NCBI GenBank assembly: GCA_947259985.1 | Contig: CAMYOJ010000020.1 | Span: 6,413-64,081, forward strand | Direction: 5' to 3' | DNA from: an uncultured Woeseiaceae bacterium | Lineage (GTDB): Bacteria; Pseudomonadota; Gammaproteobacteria; Steroidobacterales; Woeseiaceae | Length of the DNA: 57,669 nt | Shown: one piece after another, positions 45,379 to 52,475 of the stretch | How positions within the stretch are numbered: the stretch's first letter is position 1 | Layout of the letters: every line of letters starts with the position of its first letter | Position numbers and translations under genes: made by a program | The notes under the pieces: model-generated | Database searches by the model: none | What the model was told of the DNA's origin: nothing | The model's input: only the letters and a program-made list of their open reading frames with translations

Positions 45379-45722
45379 GCCCATACCGCCGCATCGTCCT
45401 GTTGTCTCGAACCGGCCGCGGGCCTCGAGGTGCCCGTTTCGCGGTCCAGAACCTGTTGTAACTTCATCACATAAAGTCGAAGCCGCTCGAGGCCGAGTTC
45501 CGTGATGCTGAATTCCGTCACCGAGCGCCGCCCGCGCTTGACCTTGTCGATACGGATGTAGCCGACGTCCGCGAGCTTGCGCGTCTGCACGTGCAGGTTG
45601 CCATCGGACAGGCTCGTCGCCTCTTTCATCTCTGTAAACGACACGGGCGTGCCCGGCACGAGCGTGGCCAGGATGCCGAGGCGACAGGGGGCGCTGATCA
45701 TTTCGTCGAAGTGCAGTTTCAC
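45375..45722 (-). CDS. Winged-helix regulator of the BMC locus
   Basis: 115 residues from GTG 45722; the frame extends to TTG 45746 or 45776, but those would lie at or before the predicted transcription start. ArsR/MarR-like single-domain winged helix (HTH_34 style): [40 protein letters not shown] (recognition region), [20 protein letters not shown] (wing). No obvious effector domain, so it may sense a ligand through the dimer interface. Encoded between deoD and rpiB-deoC, in the same direction, and overlapping the fusion gene by four bases. Predicted operator: the repeated CTTYAT-N3-ATRAAG palindrome, including one copy on its own promoter. Confidence 0.8.
   Translation of the reverse strand: MKLHFDEMISAPCRLGILATLVPGTPVSFTEMKEATSLSDGNLHVQTRKLADVGYIRIDKVKRGRRSVTEFSITELGLERLRLYVMKLQQVLDRETGTSRPAAGSRQQDDAAVWA
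45462..45476. promoter_or_regulatory. Palindrome CTTCAT-CAC-ATAAAG (site 3)
   Basis: One mismatch to a perfect inverted repeat; lies within the 3' part of the regulator gene, where it encodes L-Y-V-M-K, so a coding coincidence cannot be excluded. Confidence 0.4.
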
Positions 45723-45733
45723 GGTGTGATTAA

Positions 45734-45748
45734 CTTTATTTCGCAAAG
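45734..45748. promoter_or_regulatory. Palindrome CTTTAT-TTC-GCAAAG (site 2) on the promoter
   Basis: A weaker copy of the motif (CTT...AAG ends kept) that overlaps the last two bases of the predicted -10 box and the expected transcription start. A protein bound here would block initiation, the classic place for an autorepressor. Confidence 0.5.
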
Positions 45749-45776
45749 TATCATCCCTGAGGCGATGCCTTGTCAA
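45747..45776 (-). promoter_or_regulatory. Predicted sigma-70 promoter of the regulator and BMC operon
   Basis: On the minus strand, -35 TTGACA (45776-45771, exact consensus), 18-bp spacer, -10 GATACT (45752-45747). Transcription should start near 45740, 18 bases before the GTG at 45722. Confidence 0.55.
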
Positions 45777-45804
45777 GCCTCGATACCACGATTCAGGCAG
45801 TTTT

Positions 45805-45819
45805 CTTTATATTATGAAG
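45805..45819. promoter_or_regulatory. Palindrome CTTTAT-ATT-ATGAAG (site 1)
   Basis: One mismatch from a perfect 6-3-6 inverted repeat, in the non-coding gap between the deoD stop and the promoter, about 71 bases from site 2. An upstream site like this could support looping with site 2. Confidence 0.5.
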
Positions 45820-45857
45820 TTGATGAGGGCCTTATGGCGCCTGCTTTTCACCCGGGG

Positions 45858-46565
45858 CTAGGCTATAGCGGTTTCGAGCGCGACGAGGATCATTTCGTCG
45901 AAGGTCGTCGCGCGCTCGTCCGACGTCAGGTGCTCATCGGTCCTGAGGTCGTCGCTGACCGTGCAGATGGCAAGCGCTTCGGCGTCGTTCTCGGCCGCAA
46001 TCGGGAAGATGCCCGCCGCCTCCATTTCGAGGCCGTAAATATTGAACTTCGCCATGGTCTCGAACATGCCCGGGTCGGGCGTATAGAACAGGTCCGCCGA
46101 GAACAGGTTGCCCACGTGGTAGCGGATTTGTTGGGCCTCGGCCGCGTGGACAGCCTTTCGCACGAGATCGAAGCTGGCGAGCGCCGCGAGGTCATAACCG
46201 CCGAAGCGCATACGATTGCAGTTGGAGTCGGTCGATGCGCCCATGGCGATGATGACATCCCGCAGCTGGACATCGGGATGAGAAGTGCCACAGCTGCCGA
46301 CGCGGATGACGCGCCTGACGCCGTACTCGGTTATGAGTTCGGTGCAGTAAATCGAGACCGACGGGATGCCCATGCCGTGGGACATGACCGATATCGGCTG
46401 GTCTTTGTAGCGGCCCGTAAAGCCCCACATGTTGCGAACGTCGGTGACACGACGTGCGTCGTCGAGGTAGGTGTCGGCGATGTACTGCGCGCGCAGCGGA
46501 TCTCCGGGCATCAGCACCGTTTCGGCGAAATCGCCGGGTGCCGCGTTCATGTGCTTGGTCGCCAT
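45858..46565 (-). CDS. deoD: DeoD-type purine nucleoside phosphorylase
   Basis: 235 residues, the standard hexameric PNP length. Cleaves purine (deoxy)ribonucleosides with phosphate to base plus (deoxy)ribose 1-phosphate. Landmarks: [38 protein letters not shown] (phosphate site), [10 protein letters not shown] (sugar site) and the catalytic Asp in [12 protein letters not shown]. Preceded by AGAGAAG. It links the base-degrading operon with the BMC sugar-phosphate enzymes; phosphopentomutase (DeoB), needed between them, is not in the window. Confidence 0.94.
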   Translation of the reverse strand: MATKHMNAAPGDFAETVLMPGDPLRAQYIADTYLDDARRVTDVRNMWGFTGRYKDQPISVMSHGMGIPSVSIYCTELITEYGVRRVIRVGSCGTSHPDVQLRDVIIAMGASTDSNCNRMRFGGYDLAALASFDLVRKAVHAAEAQQIRYHVGNLFSADLFYTPDPGMFETMAKFNIYGLEMEAAGIFPIAAENDAEALAICTVSDDLRTDEHLTSDERATTFDEMILVALETAIA

Positions 46566-46598
46566 ATTCTTCTCTTTATGTTGCAGCCGCTTGCCGGG

Positions 46599-47366
46599 TC
46601 ACCATTTGCTTTGCGCCGACATGCCGCCGTCGACGACGAGGTTGGCGCCGCTGATCCAGCGTGCGGCGGGGCTGAGCAGAAACAATACCGCGTCGGCAAC
46701 ATCAATGGGAGAGCCAATGCGCCCGAGCGGCACGCGATCGTGCCAGCGGCCGACGCCATCGGGCCAGTCTCGCGCCAGGCCTTCGCGGTCCACCAGGCCG
46801 GGGGCCACACAGTTGACGCGGATGTTGGACGAGCCGAATTCGAGGGCCGCCGCGCGCGTCAGCATCAGTAATGCGGCTTTGCTGGTCGCATAATGGCCAC
46901 GGCCGGCTGCCGGATCCATGCCTTCGATCGAACCGATATTGACGATGGCGCCCGCCCTGCCCGCCGCGATCCACGCTTTCGCAGCCCGCTGCGTGAGCAG
47001 GAACGCGCTGTCGAGGTTCGCAGCCATCATGTCGCGCCAATCGGCAAGACTCATGTCCCCGAGCGCCGCCGCGGGCTGCACCGCGGCATTGTGCACGAGC
47101 AAGGTCGGCTGATCAGACGAGAACATGGCATCGACAGCGGCTTCGTCGCCCAGATCGGCCTGCACCGTTTCACCCTGCCCGAGACGTTCGATCAGCTCAC
47201 GCGCCGCCCGCTCGTTGCTATTGTAATGCGCAATGATAGAGGCTCCTGCCTCGGCCAGTCGTGTCGCGATCGCGGCACCGATATTGCCGCTCGCTCCGGT
47301 CACGAGCACCGTCTCGCCCGAGAGGTCAAGAAGTTCGCTCGTGGCCCGTGTCATTGTCTGGTTCAT
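46599..47366 (-). CDS. Short-chain dehydrogenase/reductase
   Basis: 255 residues, classical SDR: cofactor motif TVLVTGASGNIGAAIA, LLVHNAAV, catalytic Ser in IVNIGSIEG and YATSK (Tyr/Lys pair), and C-terminal GANLVVDGG. General appearance is of a sugar or 3-oxoacyl dehydrogenase; substrate not assignable. Upstream of deoD on the same strand with a 33-base gap, so probably the first gene of the nucleoside/BMC transcript. It might regenerate NAD+ or act on a pentose, but has no encapsulation peptide. Confidence 0.8.
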   Translation of the reverse strand: MNQTMTRATSELLDLSGETVLVTGASGNIGAAIATRLAEAGASIIAHYNSNERAARELIERLGQGETVQADLGDEAAVDAMFSSDQPTLLVHNAAVQPAAALGDMSLADWRDMMAANLDSAFLLTQRAAKAWIAAGRAGAIVNIGSIEGMDPAAGRGHYATSKAALLMLTRAAALEFGSSNIRVNCVAPGLVDREGLARDWPDGVGRWHDRVPLGRIGSPIDVADAVLFLLSPAARWISGANLVVDGGMSAQSKW

Positions 47367-47404
47367 GGAGTGCTCCCGCCGATCAATCGCGCTATTGTCC
47401 CCCG

Positions 47405-47758
47405 ATGGCTGATAAACCGAAACCGGGCAATGAATTCTGGACCAGCGAGCGATGTTTCATCACCGAACTCCTGAACGACGAGAGCCAGCCCGAGGTCTCG
47501 ATCGCGCATACGCGCGTCGAGCCGGGTGTCACGACCGAACTGCACGCCCTGTCGGTATCCGAGTGGTACATCATCAAGGCGGGACAGGGACTCATGCGCG
47601 TCGGTGACGATGCGCCGTTCGCCGTGGCTCCGGGCGATACCGTCACAATCCCGAAACATGCCGCCCAGCAGATCACGAACACGGGTCGAAGCGATCTTTG
47701 TTTCCTGTGTGTGTGCACGCCGAGATTTTCGCAGGAATGCTACACCTCTCTTGAATAA
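47405..47758 (+). CDS. Cupin-domain protein
   Basis: 117 residues from ATG 47405. Single small cupin barrel: HTRVEPGVTTELHALSVSEW (motif 1 with His/Glu pattern) and VAPGDTVTIPKHAAQQITNT (motif 2). Probable metal- or sugar-binding protein; no specific role can be given. Divergent from the SDR gene across a 38-base gap and 41 bases before a TonB receptor gene on the same strand. Confidence 0.8.
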   Translation: MADKPKPGNEFWTSERCFITELLNDESQPEVSIAHTRVEPGVTTELHALSVSEWYIIKAGQGLMRVGDDAPFAVAPGDTVTIPKHAAQQITNTGRSDLCFLCVCTPRFSQECYTSLE

Positions 47759-47799
47759 CGGCGGTATACTGCGCGCACTAACAAGCAGGAGAACACCCG

Positions 47800-50154
47800 A
47801 TGTGTGGCAATAATCCAACACTCAAGAATGCATCCACCATTCTGGCTGGCCTGGCGGCAGCGAGCCTGCTGGCTGGCCCCGCCAGCGCCCAACAGTCCGA
47901 AGGCATCATCCTCGAGGAAATCGTCGTCACGGCGACCAAGCGCGAGGAATCGCTGCAGGAAGTTCCGATCTCGGTCGCGACCTTGCAGGGCGAGGCGTAC
48001 AACGCCTTGTTCTCGGGCAGCGAGGACATTCTGGCACTGTCCGGCCGCGTGCCGGGCCTTTATGCTGAATCGTCCAATGGTCGTGCCGCGCCGCGTTTCT
48101 ACCTGCGCGGCCTCGGTAACATCGATTTCGACCTGGCGGCTTCGCAGCCCGTGTCGATCGTCATGGACGAGGTCGTCATGGAGAACGTGGTGTTGAAGAG
48201 CTTCCCGCTGTTCGACATGCAGAACGTGGAAGTCATTCGCGGACCGCAGGGCACGCTGTTCGGTCGCAACACGACGGCCGGCATCATCAAGTTCAACACG
48301 CGCCGCCCCAGCGACGAAACTTCCGGTTACGTGAAGGGTTCGTGGGCTGAGAACGACACGGTCAACGTCGAAGGCGCCGTTGGCGGCAGCCTCATCGACG
48401 GTGAACTATCGGCGCGCGTCTCGGGCCTCTATCGTACACGCGACAACTGGATCACGAATGGTGAGACCGGAGAGGAATCGCTCGGCGAATACGACGAGGC
48501 AGCCGGCAGGCTCCAGTTGCTTTGGGAGCCCAACGATCAATTTAGCGCGCTGTTCTCGACCCAGCATCGCAGCCTCGAGGGCACCTCGTCGATCTTCCGT
48601 GCCAACGTGTTTACGAAGGGCAGCGACAGCCTGAACCAGAACTACGATCGTGACACGGTCTACTACGACGGCGGTGACGACAACCCTCAGGAGTACAACT
48701 CGCACGGTTACACGCTGAACCTGACCTGGGATTTCGACAGCTTCAGCCTGAATTCGATCACCTCCTACCAGGAGACCGACGGCTACAGCCGCGGCGACAT
48801 CGATGGCGGTGTCGCGGATTTCTCGGTCTCGAGGACACCGCCGAGTGGCGTTACGTCCGCTGACACCAACGTCCTTTGCCCGTTCCCCTGCCTGCCCGCA
48901 CGTACGTGGCCCGGTGAAATCCTGGTCCCGTCCGTGACCCAGGACGGCGCCGACACGGACCAGTTCACGCAGGAATTCCGCCTTGCGAGCGACACCGACG
49001 GCCGTTTCAGCTGGCAGGTCGGCGGTTTCTACTTCGACTCGGATCTCACGCTCACCACCGAGAACTTTGCGTCGGCCGGCTTCGTGAGCAGCCAGGACAC
49101 GGTCGTCAAGCACGAGAACGAAACCTGGGCGATTTTCGGACAGGGCAATTATGAGCTGACGGACGAACTGACACTGACGGCGGGCATCCGCTACACGGAC
49201 GACCAGAAGGACTTCCAGGTCAACCAGTTCGCACAGCTCTGGATCGATCTCGGGAGCCCGATACTTGATAACGCTCCTCCGATCAGCGTCGACGACGACG
49301 AGATCAGCTGGGAGGTGGCACTGAACTACGCACTCACCGACGAATCCAGCCTGTTCGGCCGTGCTTCGAGGGGCTTCCGTGCGCAGACGATCCAGGGCCG
49401 CGACGTGGCGTTCGAGCAATCGCCGTCGGTCGCCGACTCCGAGACAATCGATTCGATCGAGGCCGGTTACAAAGCAGACCTCCTCGGCGATCGCTTGCGC
49501 GTCAACTTCGCCGTGTTCCACTACGAGGTCGACGACATGCAGCTCTCGATTGTCGGCGGCGCTGGCAACATTAACTCGGTCATAAATGCCGACACGGGCA
49601 AGGCGACGGGCTTCGAGCTCGACGCCGACTGGCTGATCACCGACAACCTGCTGATCAGTTTCGGCGCGAGTTACAACGACACCGAGATCGACGATCCCAA
49701 TCTTTACAGTGCTCCCTGCGGTGCGATCAGCCAGATCGACGGCGAGCGTCTTTGCACGGTACTCGATCCTGAAAACCCGGCTGTCCCCGGTGAAGTGCTC
49801 ATTGACGGCAACCCGTTCCCGCGGGCACCCGAGACGACCTATAACGCGAGCCTGCGTTACGGCATGCCGGTCGGCAACGATGCCGAGCTCTATTTCTTCA
49901 CGGACTGGGCGTGGTACGGCGAGATCAACATGCCGCTCTACGAGTCGATCGAATTCCAGACCGACAGCCAATTTGAAGGCGGCCTGCGCGTCGCTTATCG
50001 CAATAACGCTGCCGGATGGGAGATCGCAGCTTTCGGTCGCAACATCACGGATGAGGACAATGTCCTCGGCTTCATCGACTTCAGTAACAACACGGGCTTC
50101 GTCAACGAGCCGCGTGTCTGGGGCCTCGAAGCCAGCTATGAATTCGGCGATTGA
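47800..50154 (+). CDS. TonB-dependent outer-membrane receptor
   Basis: 784 residues with a signal peptide ending in LLAGPASAQQ, a TonB box-like ILEEIVVTATKREESLQEVP, plug domain (FYLRGLGNIDFDLAASQPVS; VEVIRGPQGTLFGRNTTAGI) and a 22-stranded barrel finishing in an aromatic C-terminal strand (WGLEASYEFGD). AGGAG precedes the ATG. It imports a large or scarce ligand; being beside the nucleoside/BMC locus, a nucleoside, nucleotide or nucleobase is plausible, but this is inference only. A hairpin terminator follows. Confidence 0.93.
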   Translation: MCGNNPTLKNASTILAGLAAASLLAGPASAQQSEGIILEEIVVTATKREESLQEVPISVATLQGEAYNALFSGSEDILALSGRVPGLYAESSNGRAAPRFYLRGLGNIDFDLAASQPVSIVMDEVVMENVVLKSFPLFDMQNVEVIRGPQGTLFGRNTTAGIIKFNTRRPSDETSGYVKGSWAENDTVNVEGAVGGSLIDGELSARVSGLYRTRDNWITNGETGEESLGEYDEAAGRLQLLWEPNDQFSALFSTQHRSLEGTSSIFRANVFTKGSDSLNQNYDRDTVYYDGGDDNPQEYNSHGYTLNLTWDFDSFSLNSITSYQETDGYSRGDIDGGVADFSVSRTPPSGVTSADTNVLCPFPCLPARTWPGEILVPSVTQDGADTDQFTQEFRLASDTDGRFSWQVGGFYFDSDLTLTTENFASAGFVSSQDTVVKHENETWAIFGQGNYELTDELTLTAGIRYTDDQKDFQVNQFAQLWIDLGSPILDNAPPISVDDDEISWEVALNYALTDESSLFGRASRGFRAQTIQGRDVAFEQSPSVADSETIDSIEAGYKADLLGDRLRVNFAVFHYEVDDMQLSIVGGAGNINSVINADTGKATGFELDADWLITDNLLISFGASYNDTEIDDPNLYSAPCGAISQIDGERLCTVLDPENPAVPGEVLIDGNPFPRAPETTYNASLRYGMPVGNDAELYFFTDWAWYGEINMPLYESIEFQTDSQFEGGLRVAYRNNAAGWEIAAFGRNITDEDNVLGFIDFSNNTGFVNEPRVWGLEASYEFGD

Positions 50155-51152
50155 ACTTATTCGCCCATTTGGCGACTGATCGTCTCCATCAAGCAGCAAA
50201 CAAAGCCCGGCTTTTAGCCGGGCTTTTTTGCTTGTCGACTACGCTGCTGTGCGCTTGCTCGGACCCTAACGAGACGCTACCCGCCGAAGTCCGTCTCGTC
50301 CCGGTCGTCATCGGCAAACTCGAGGACCCGAAGATTCGTGAAGCCAGCGGACTCGCGCGATCGCAAAAGACCGAAAACGTGCTCTGGACCATCAACGACA
50401 ACGGCGCCAAGGAATGGGTTCACGCGATTGCTCCGAATGGCCGGCGACTCGGCGAGTTCGATCTCAAGAAATCCGAAAACAAGGACTGGGAGGACCTCGC
50501 CTCGTTCGTGCTTAATGACACGCCCTATCTGCTCGTCGCCGATATCGGCGATAACGACGCCAGGCATAAGAAACGTACGCTCTACGTCGTTGAGGAGCCT
50601 GACGTAGAGAAAAGCGGCAAGGCCCGGGTAGGCTGGCGCATCGACTTCAGGTACCCGGACGGTCCGCGCGACGCGGAATCCGCCGCGGTCGATATCGAAA
50701 ACCAGCGTGCATTGGTTCTTTCCAAACGTGACATTCCGCCCGTACTTTACGAATTACCGCTGGTACCCGAAGACGACAAGACCATCACCGCGACATGGCT
50801 CGGCACGATCACGAGCCTGCCGCGGCCCTCCCGCCAGGACGTCCAGTTTGCCCCCAAGACCAAGGACTGGCACTGGCAGCCCGTCGGCATGGACATCTCG
50901 GCCGACAATCTCGCGGCCGTGATACTCACCTACCGGGCCGTCTATTTCTACAGCCGGCAGCCAGGCCAGGATTGGTTTGATGCCTTGAACCAGAAGCCGA
51001 GACGCGTGAGCATCGGCAACTTCAGGAACGCGGAGGCCATCGCGTTCGCGAATGACAAGCGCAGCGTTATCGTGACGGGCGAGAATCGCCATTCGCGATT
51101 GTTGCTGATTAACTTCGACGAGGATGTGGCGAATGCTGAAGAGAACGAATAG
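50151..51152 (+). CDS. Beta-propeller-like lipoprotein
   Basis: Up to 333 residues from TTG 50151, which overlaps the receptor stop (TTGA); TTG 50169 is also possible and no ATG exists before the lipobox. ANKARLLAGLFCLSTTLLCA followed by Cys is a full lipoprotein signal peptide. The mature part, with REASGLARSQKTENVLWTIN, KDWEDLASFVLNDTPYLLVA and IGDNDARHKKRTLYVVEEPD, looks like a six-bladed beta-propeller family of unknown function. The signal-peptide codons are also a terminator hairpin (50202-50229), so expression probably depends on read-through from the receptor gene. Confidence 0.65.
   Translation: MNLFAHLATDRLHQAANKARLLAGLFCLSTTLLCACSDPNETLPAEVRLVPVVIGKLEDPKIREASGLARSQKTENVLWTINDNGAKEWVHAIAPNGRRLGEFDLKKSENKDWEDLASFVLNDTPYLLVADIGDNDARHKKRTLYVVEEPDVEKSGKARVGWRIDFRYPDGPRDAESAAVDIENQRALVLSKRDIPPVLYELPLVPEDDKTITATWLGTITSLPRPSRQDVQFAPKTKDWHWQPVGMDISADNLAAVILTYRAVYFYSRQPGQDWFDALNQKPRRVSIGNFRNAEAIAFANDKRSVIVTGENRHSRLLLINFDEDVANAEENE
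50202..50229 (+). terminator. Rho-independent terminator inside a signal-peptide reading frame
   Basis: Perfect 10-bp stem AAAGCCCGGC (50202-50211) and GCCGGGCTTT (50217-50226) around a TTTTA loop with a T-tract to 50229. It follows the TonB receptor stop by 47 bases but is also read as codons for K-A-R-L-L-A-G-L-F of the next protein. Confidence 0.85.
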
Positions 51153-52218
51153 CGCGCCGCTCATCGCACTGGTCGCTGCATTCCTGCTGGCCGGCTGTGC
51201 CGGTATTACCGAGCCCGAAACGAAATCCGGGCCGCTGTCCGTCACGGTGATGAGCTTCAACGTCGAGAACCTGTTCGATAACGCGGACGACCCGGGAAAA
51301 GACGACAAGGCTTACCTGCCGATCGCGGCGAAGCGCAACGAATCCCATGTCGCCGCCTGCAACGAAATCCAGGTCGACCGGTGGCGCGCCGAATGCCGGT
51401 CGCTCGACTGGAGCGATGCGGCCATCGAGTTCAAGTTACGCGCGCTGGCAACCACGATTCGGCAGGTCAATGATGGACTCGGCCCCGACATTATTGCGCT
51501 GCAGGAAGTCGAGAACCTGGGCGTACTCGAGCGCCTGCGAACAGAGCATCTCGCGACGTCCGCTTACCTGCCTGCAATCCTCATAGAGGGCAACGATGCC
51601 CGCGGCATCGATGTCGCGTTTCTCTCGCGCCTGCCGCTGCTGCGCCCCGCCGTCCTGCATCCGCTGACGCTGGACGATTACACGGACCGGGCAGCCGACA
51701 CGCGCGGCATATTGCAGGCCGATTTCGAGCTACCCGATGGCTCCGTACTGACGGGCTTCAGCGTGCACTTCCCTGCGCCGTTCCACCCGACGGAGATGCG
51801 CGTCGCGGCCTACGATCACCTGACCCACCTGCTGCAGGCGTTGCCCGAAGACCACCACGCGTTCGCCGCCGGCGATTTCAATACGACGAGCCGTGAGGAC
51901 CAGGAAATGCATATGCTCGACACCTGGGCACGGCCGTACTGGACAGTTGCCCACGACATCGGCTGCAAGGCCTGCAAAGGCACCCAGTATTACGCGCGCG
52001 ACGACAGCTGGTCGTTTCTCGACACGATCCTGTTCCGCGAGGCGCGTGGCGGAAATACAACAGCGCGAATCCGCGCTGATTCGGTACGAATCGCAAACGG
52101 CAACCCGGCCCAGGTCGCGCCGAACCGGACGCCCGAACGCTTCAGCTGGGCCGGGAGAAAAGGCGTTTCGGACCACTGGCCCATCGTCGCCACAATCGAA
52201 TTCGCACAAAAACAATAG
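51133..52218 (+). CDS. Exported endonuclease/exonuclease/phosphatase-family lipoprotein
   Basis: 361 residues from ATG 51133 (AGG nine bases upstream); ATG 51124 is the alternative. Lipobox LLAGC in APLIALVAAFLLAGCAG. EEP-fold motifs: VMSFNVENLFDNADDPGKDD, DIIALQEVEN (metal-binding Glu), AFAAGDFNTTS and GVSDHWPIVATIEF (catalytic Asp-His). The fold includes DNase I-like nucleases and phosphatases, and this one has the layout of extracellular nuclease-type members. It overlaps the end of the preceding lipoprotein gene by 20 bases, so the two are coexpressed. Action on DNA is possible, not shown. Confidence 0.82.
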   Translation: MLKRTNSAPLIALVAAFLLAGCAGITEPETKSGPLSVTVMSFNVENLFDNADDPGKDDKAYLPIAAKRNESHVAACNEIQVDRWRAECRSLDWSDAAIEFKLRALATTIRQVNDGLGPDIIALQEVENLGVLERLRTEHLATSAYLPAILIEGNDARGIDVAFLSRLPLLRPAVLHPLTLDDYTDRAADTRGILQADFELPDGSVLTGFSVHFPAPFHPTEMRVAAYDHLTHLLQALPEDHHAFAAGDFNTTSREDQEMHMLDTWARPYWTVAHDIGCKACKGTQYYARDDSWSFLDTILFREARGGNTTARIRADSVRIANGNPAQVAPNRTPERFSWAGRKGVSDHWPIVATIEFAQKQ

Positions 52219-52311
52219 CTTGTAACCCAATCGTAACTCTCTTTCTTGGGCGATTGCGCGACATGAGTTTCGTTCCTCAATTTTTCGACCAATAGTACGC
52301 CCAAACCCTTA

Positions 52312-52340
52312 TTGCACAAGCATTTTCCCTGCGCTAGATT
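52312..52340 (+). promoter_or_regulatory. Predicted sigma-70 promoter of the Oar-like receptor
   Basis: -35 TTGCAC (52312-52317), 17-bp spacer, -10 TAGATT (52335-52340), in the 257-base non-coding region before the receptor. A leader of about 130 bases follows. I see no riboswitch or other structure in the rest of this gap. Confidence 0.55.
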
Positions 52341-52475
52341 AGCATCAGCAATGCGAGAATATTGCCCGGCATGCGCTGCACGATGAAGCCTTGCCGGACA
52401 AATAACAGTCGAGCGAAATCTTTTTGTCATATTCGTGGCTTAGGCTTTCGCACCTTTCCAATGCGGGGATTCAAA

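Noticed and set aside
46568-46582. CTTCTC-TTT-ATGTTG just upstream of deoD as a sixth copy of the BMC palindrome
   Set aside because: Four of the twelve consensus positions do not match, so it was not counted with the other five.
45591-46871. Long plus-strand frame through the regulator, deoD and part of the SDR gene
   Set aside because: It crosses three well-supported minus-strand genes and the promoter region; low-complexity Arg/His-rich product.
48406-50199. 597-codon open frame antisense to the first TonB receptor (and a 378-codon one opposite the second, 52914-54050)
   Set aside because: Both mirror the codon pattern of the receptor genes and show no domain, ribosome site or promoter of their own.
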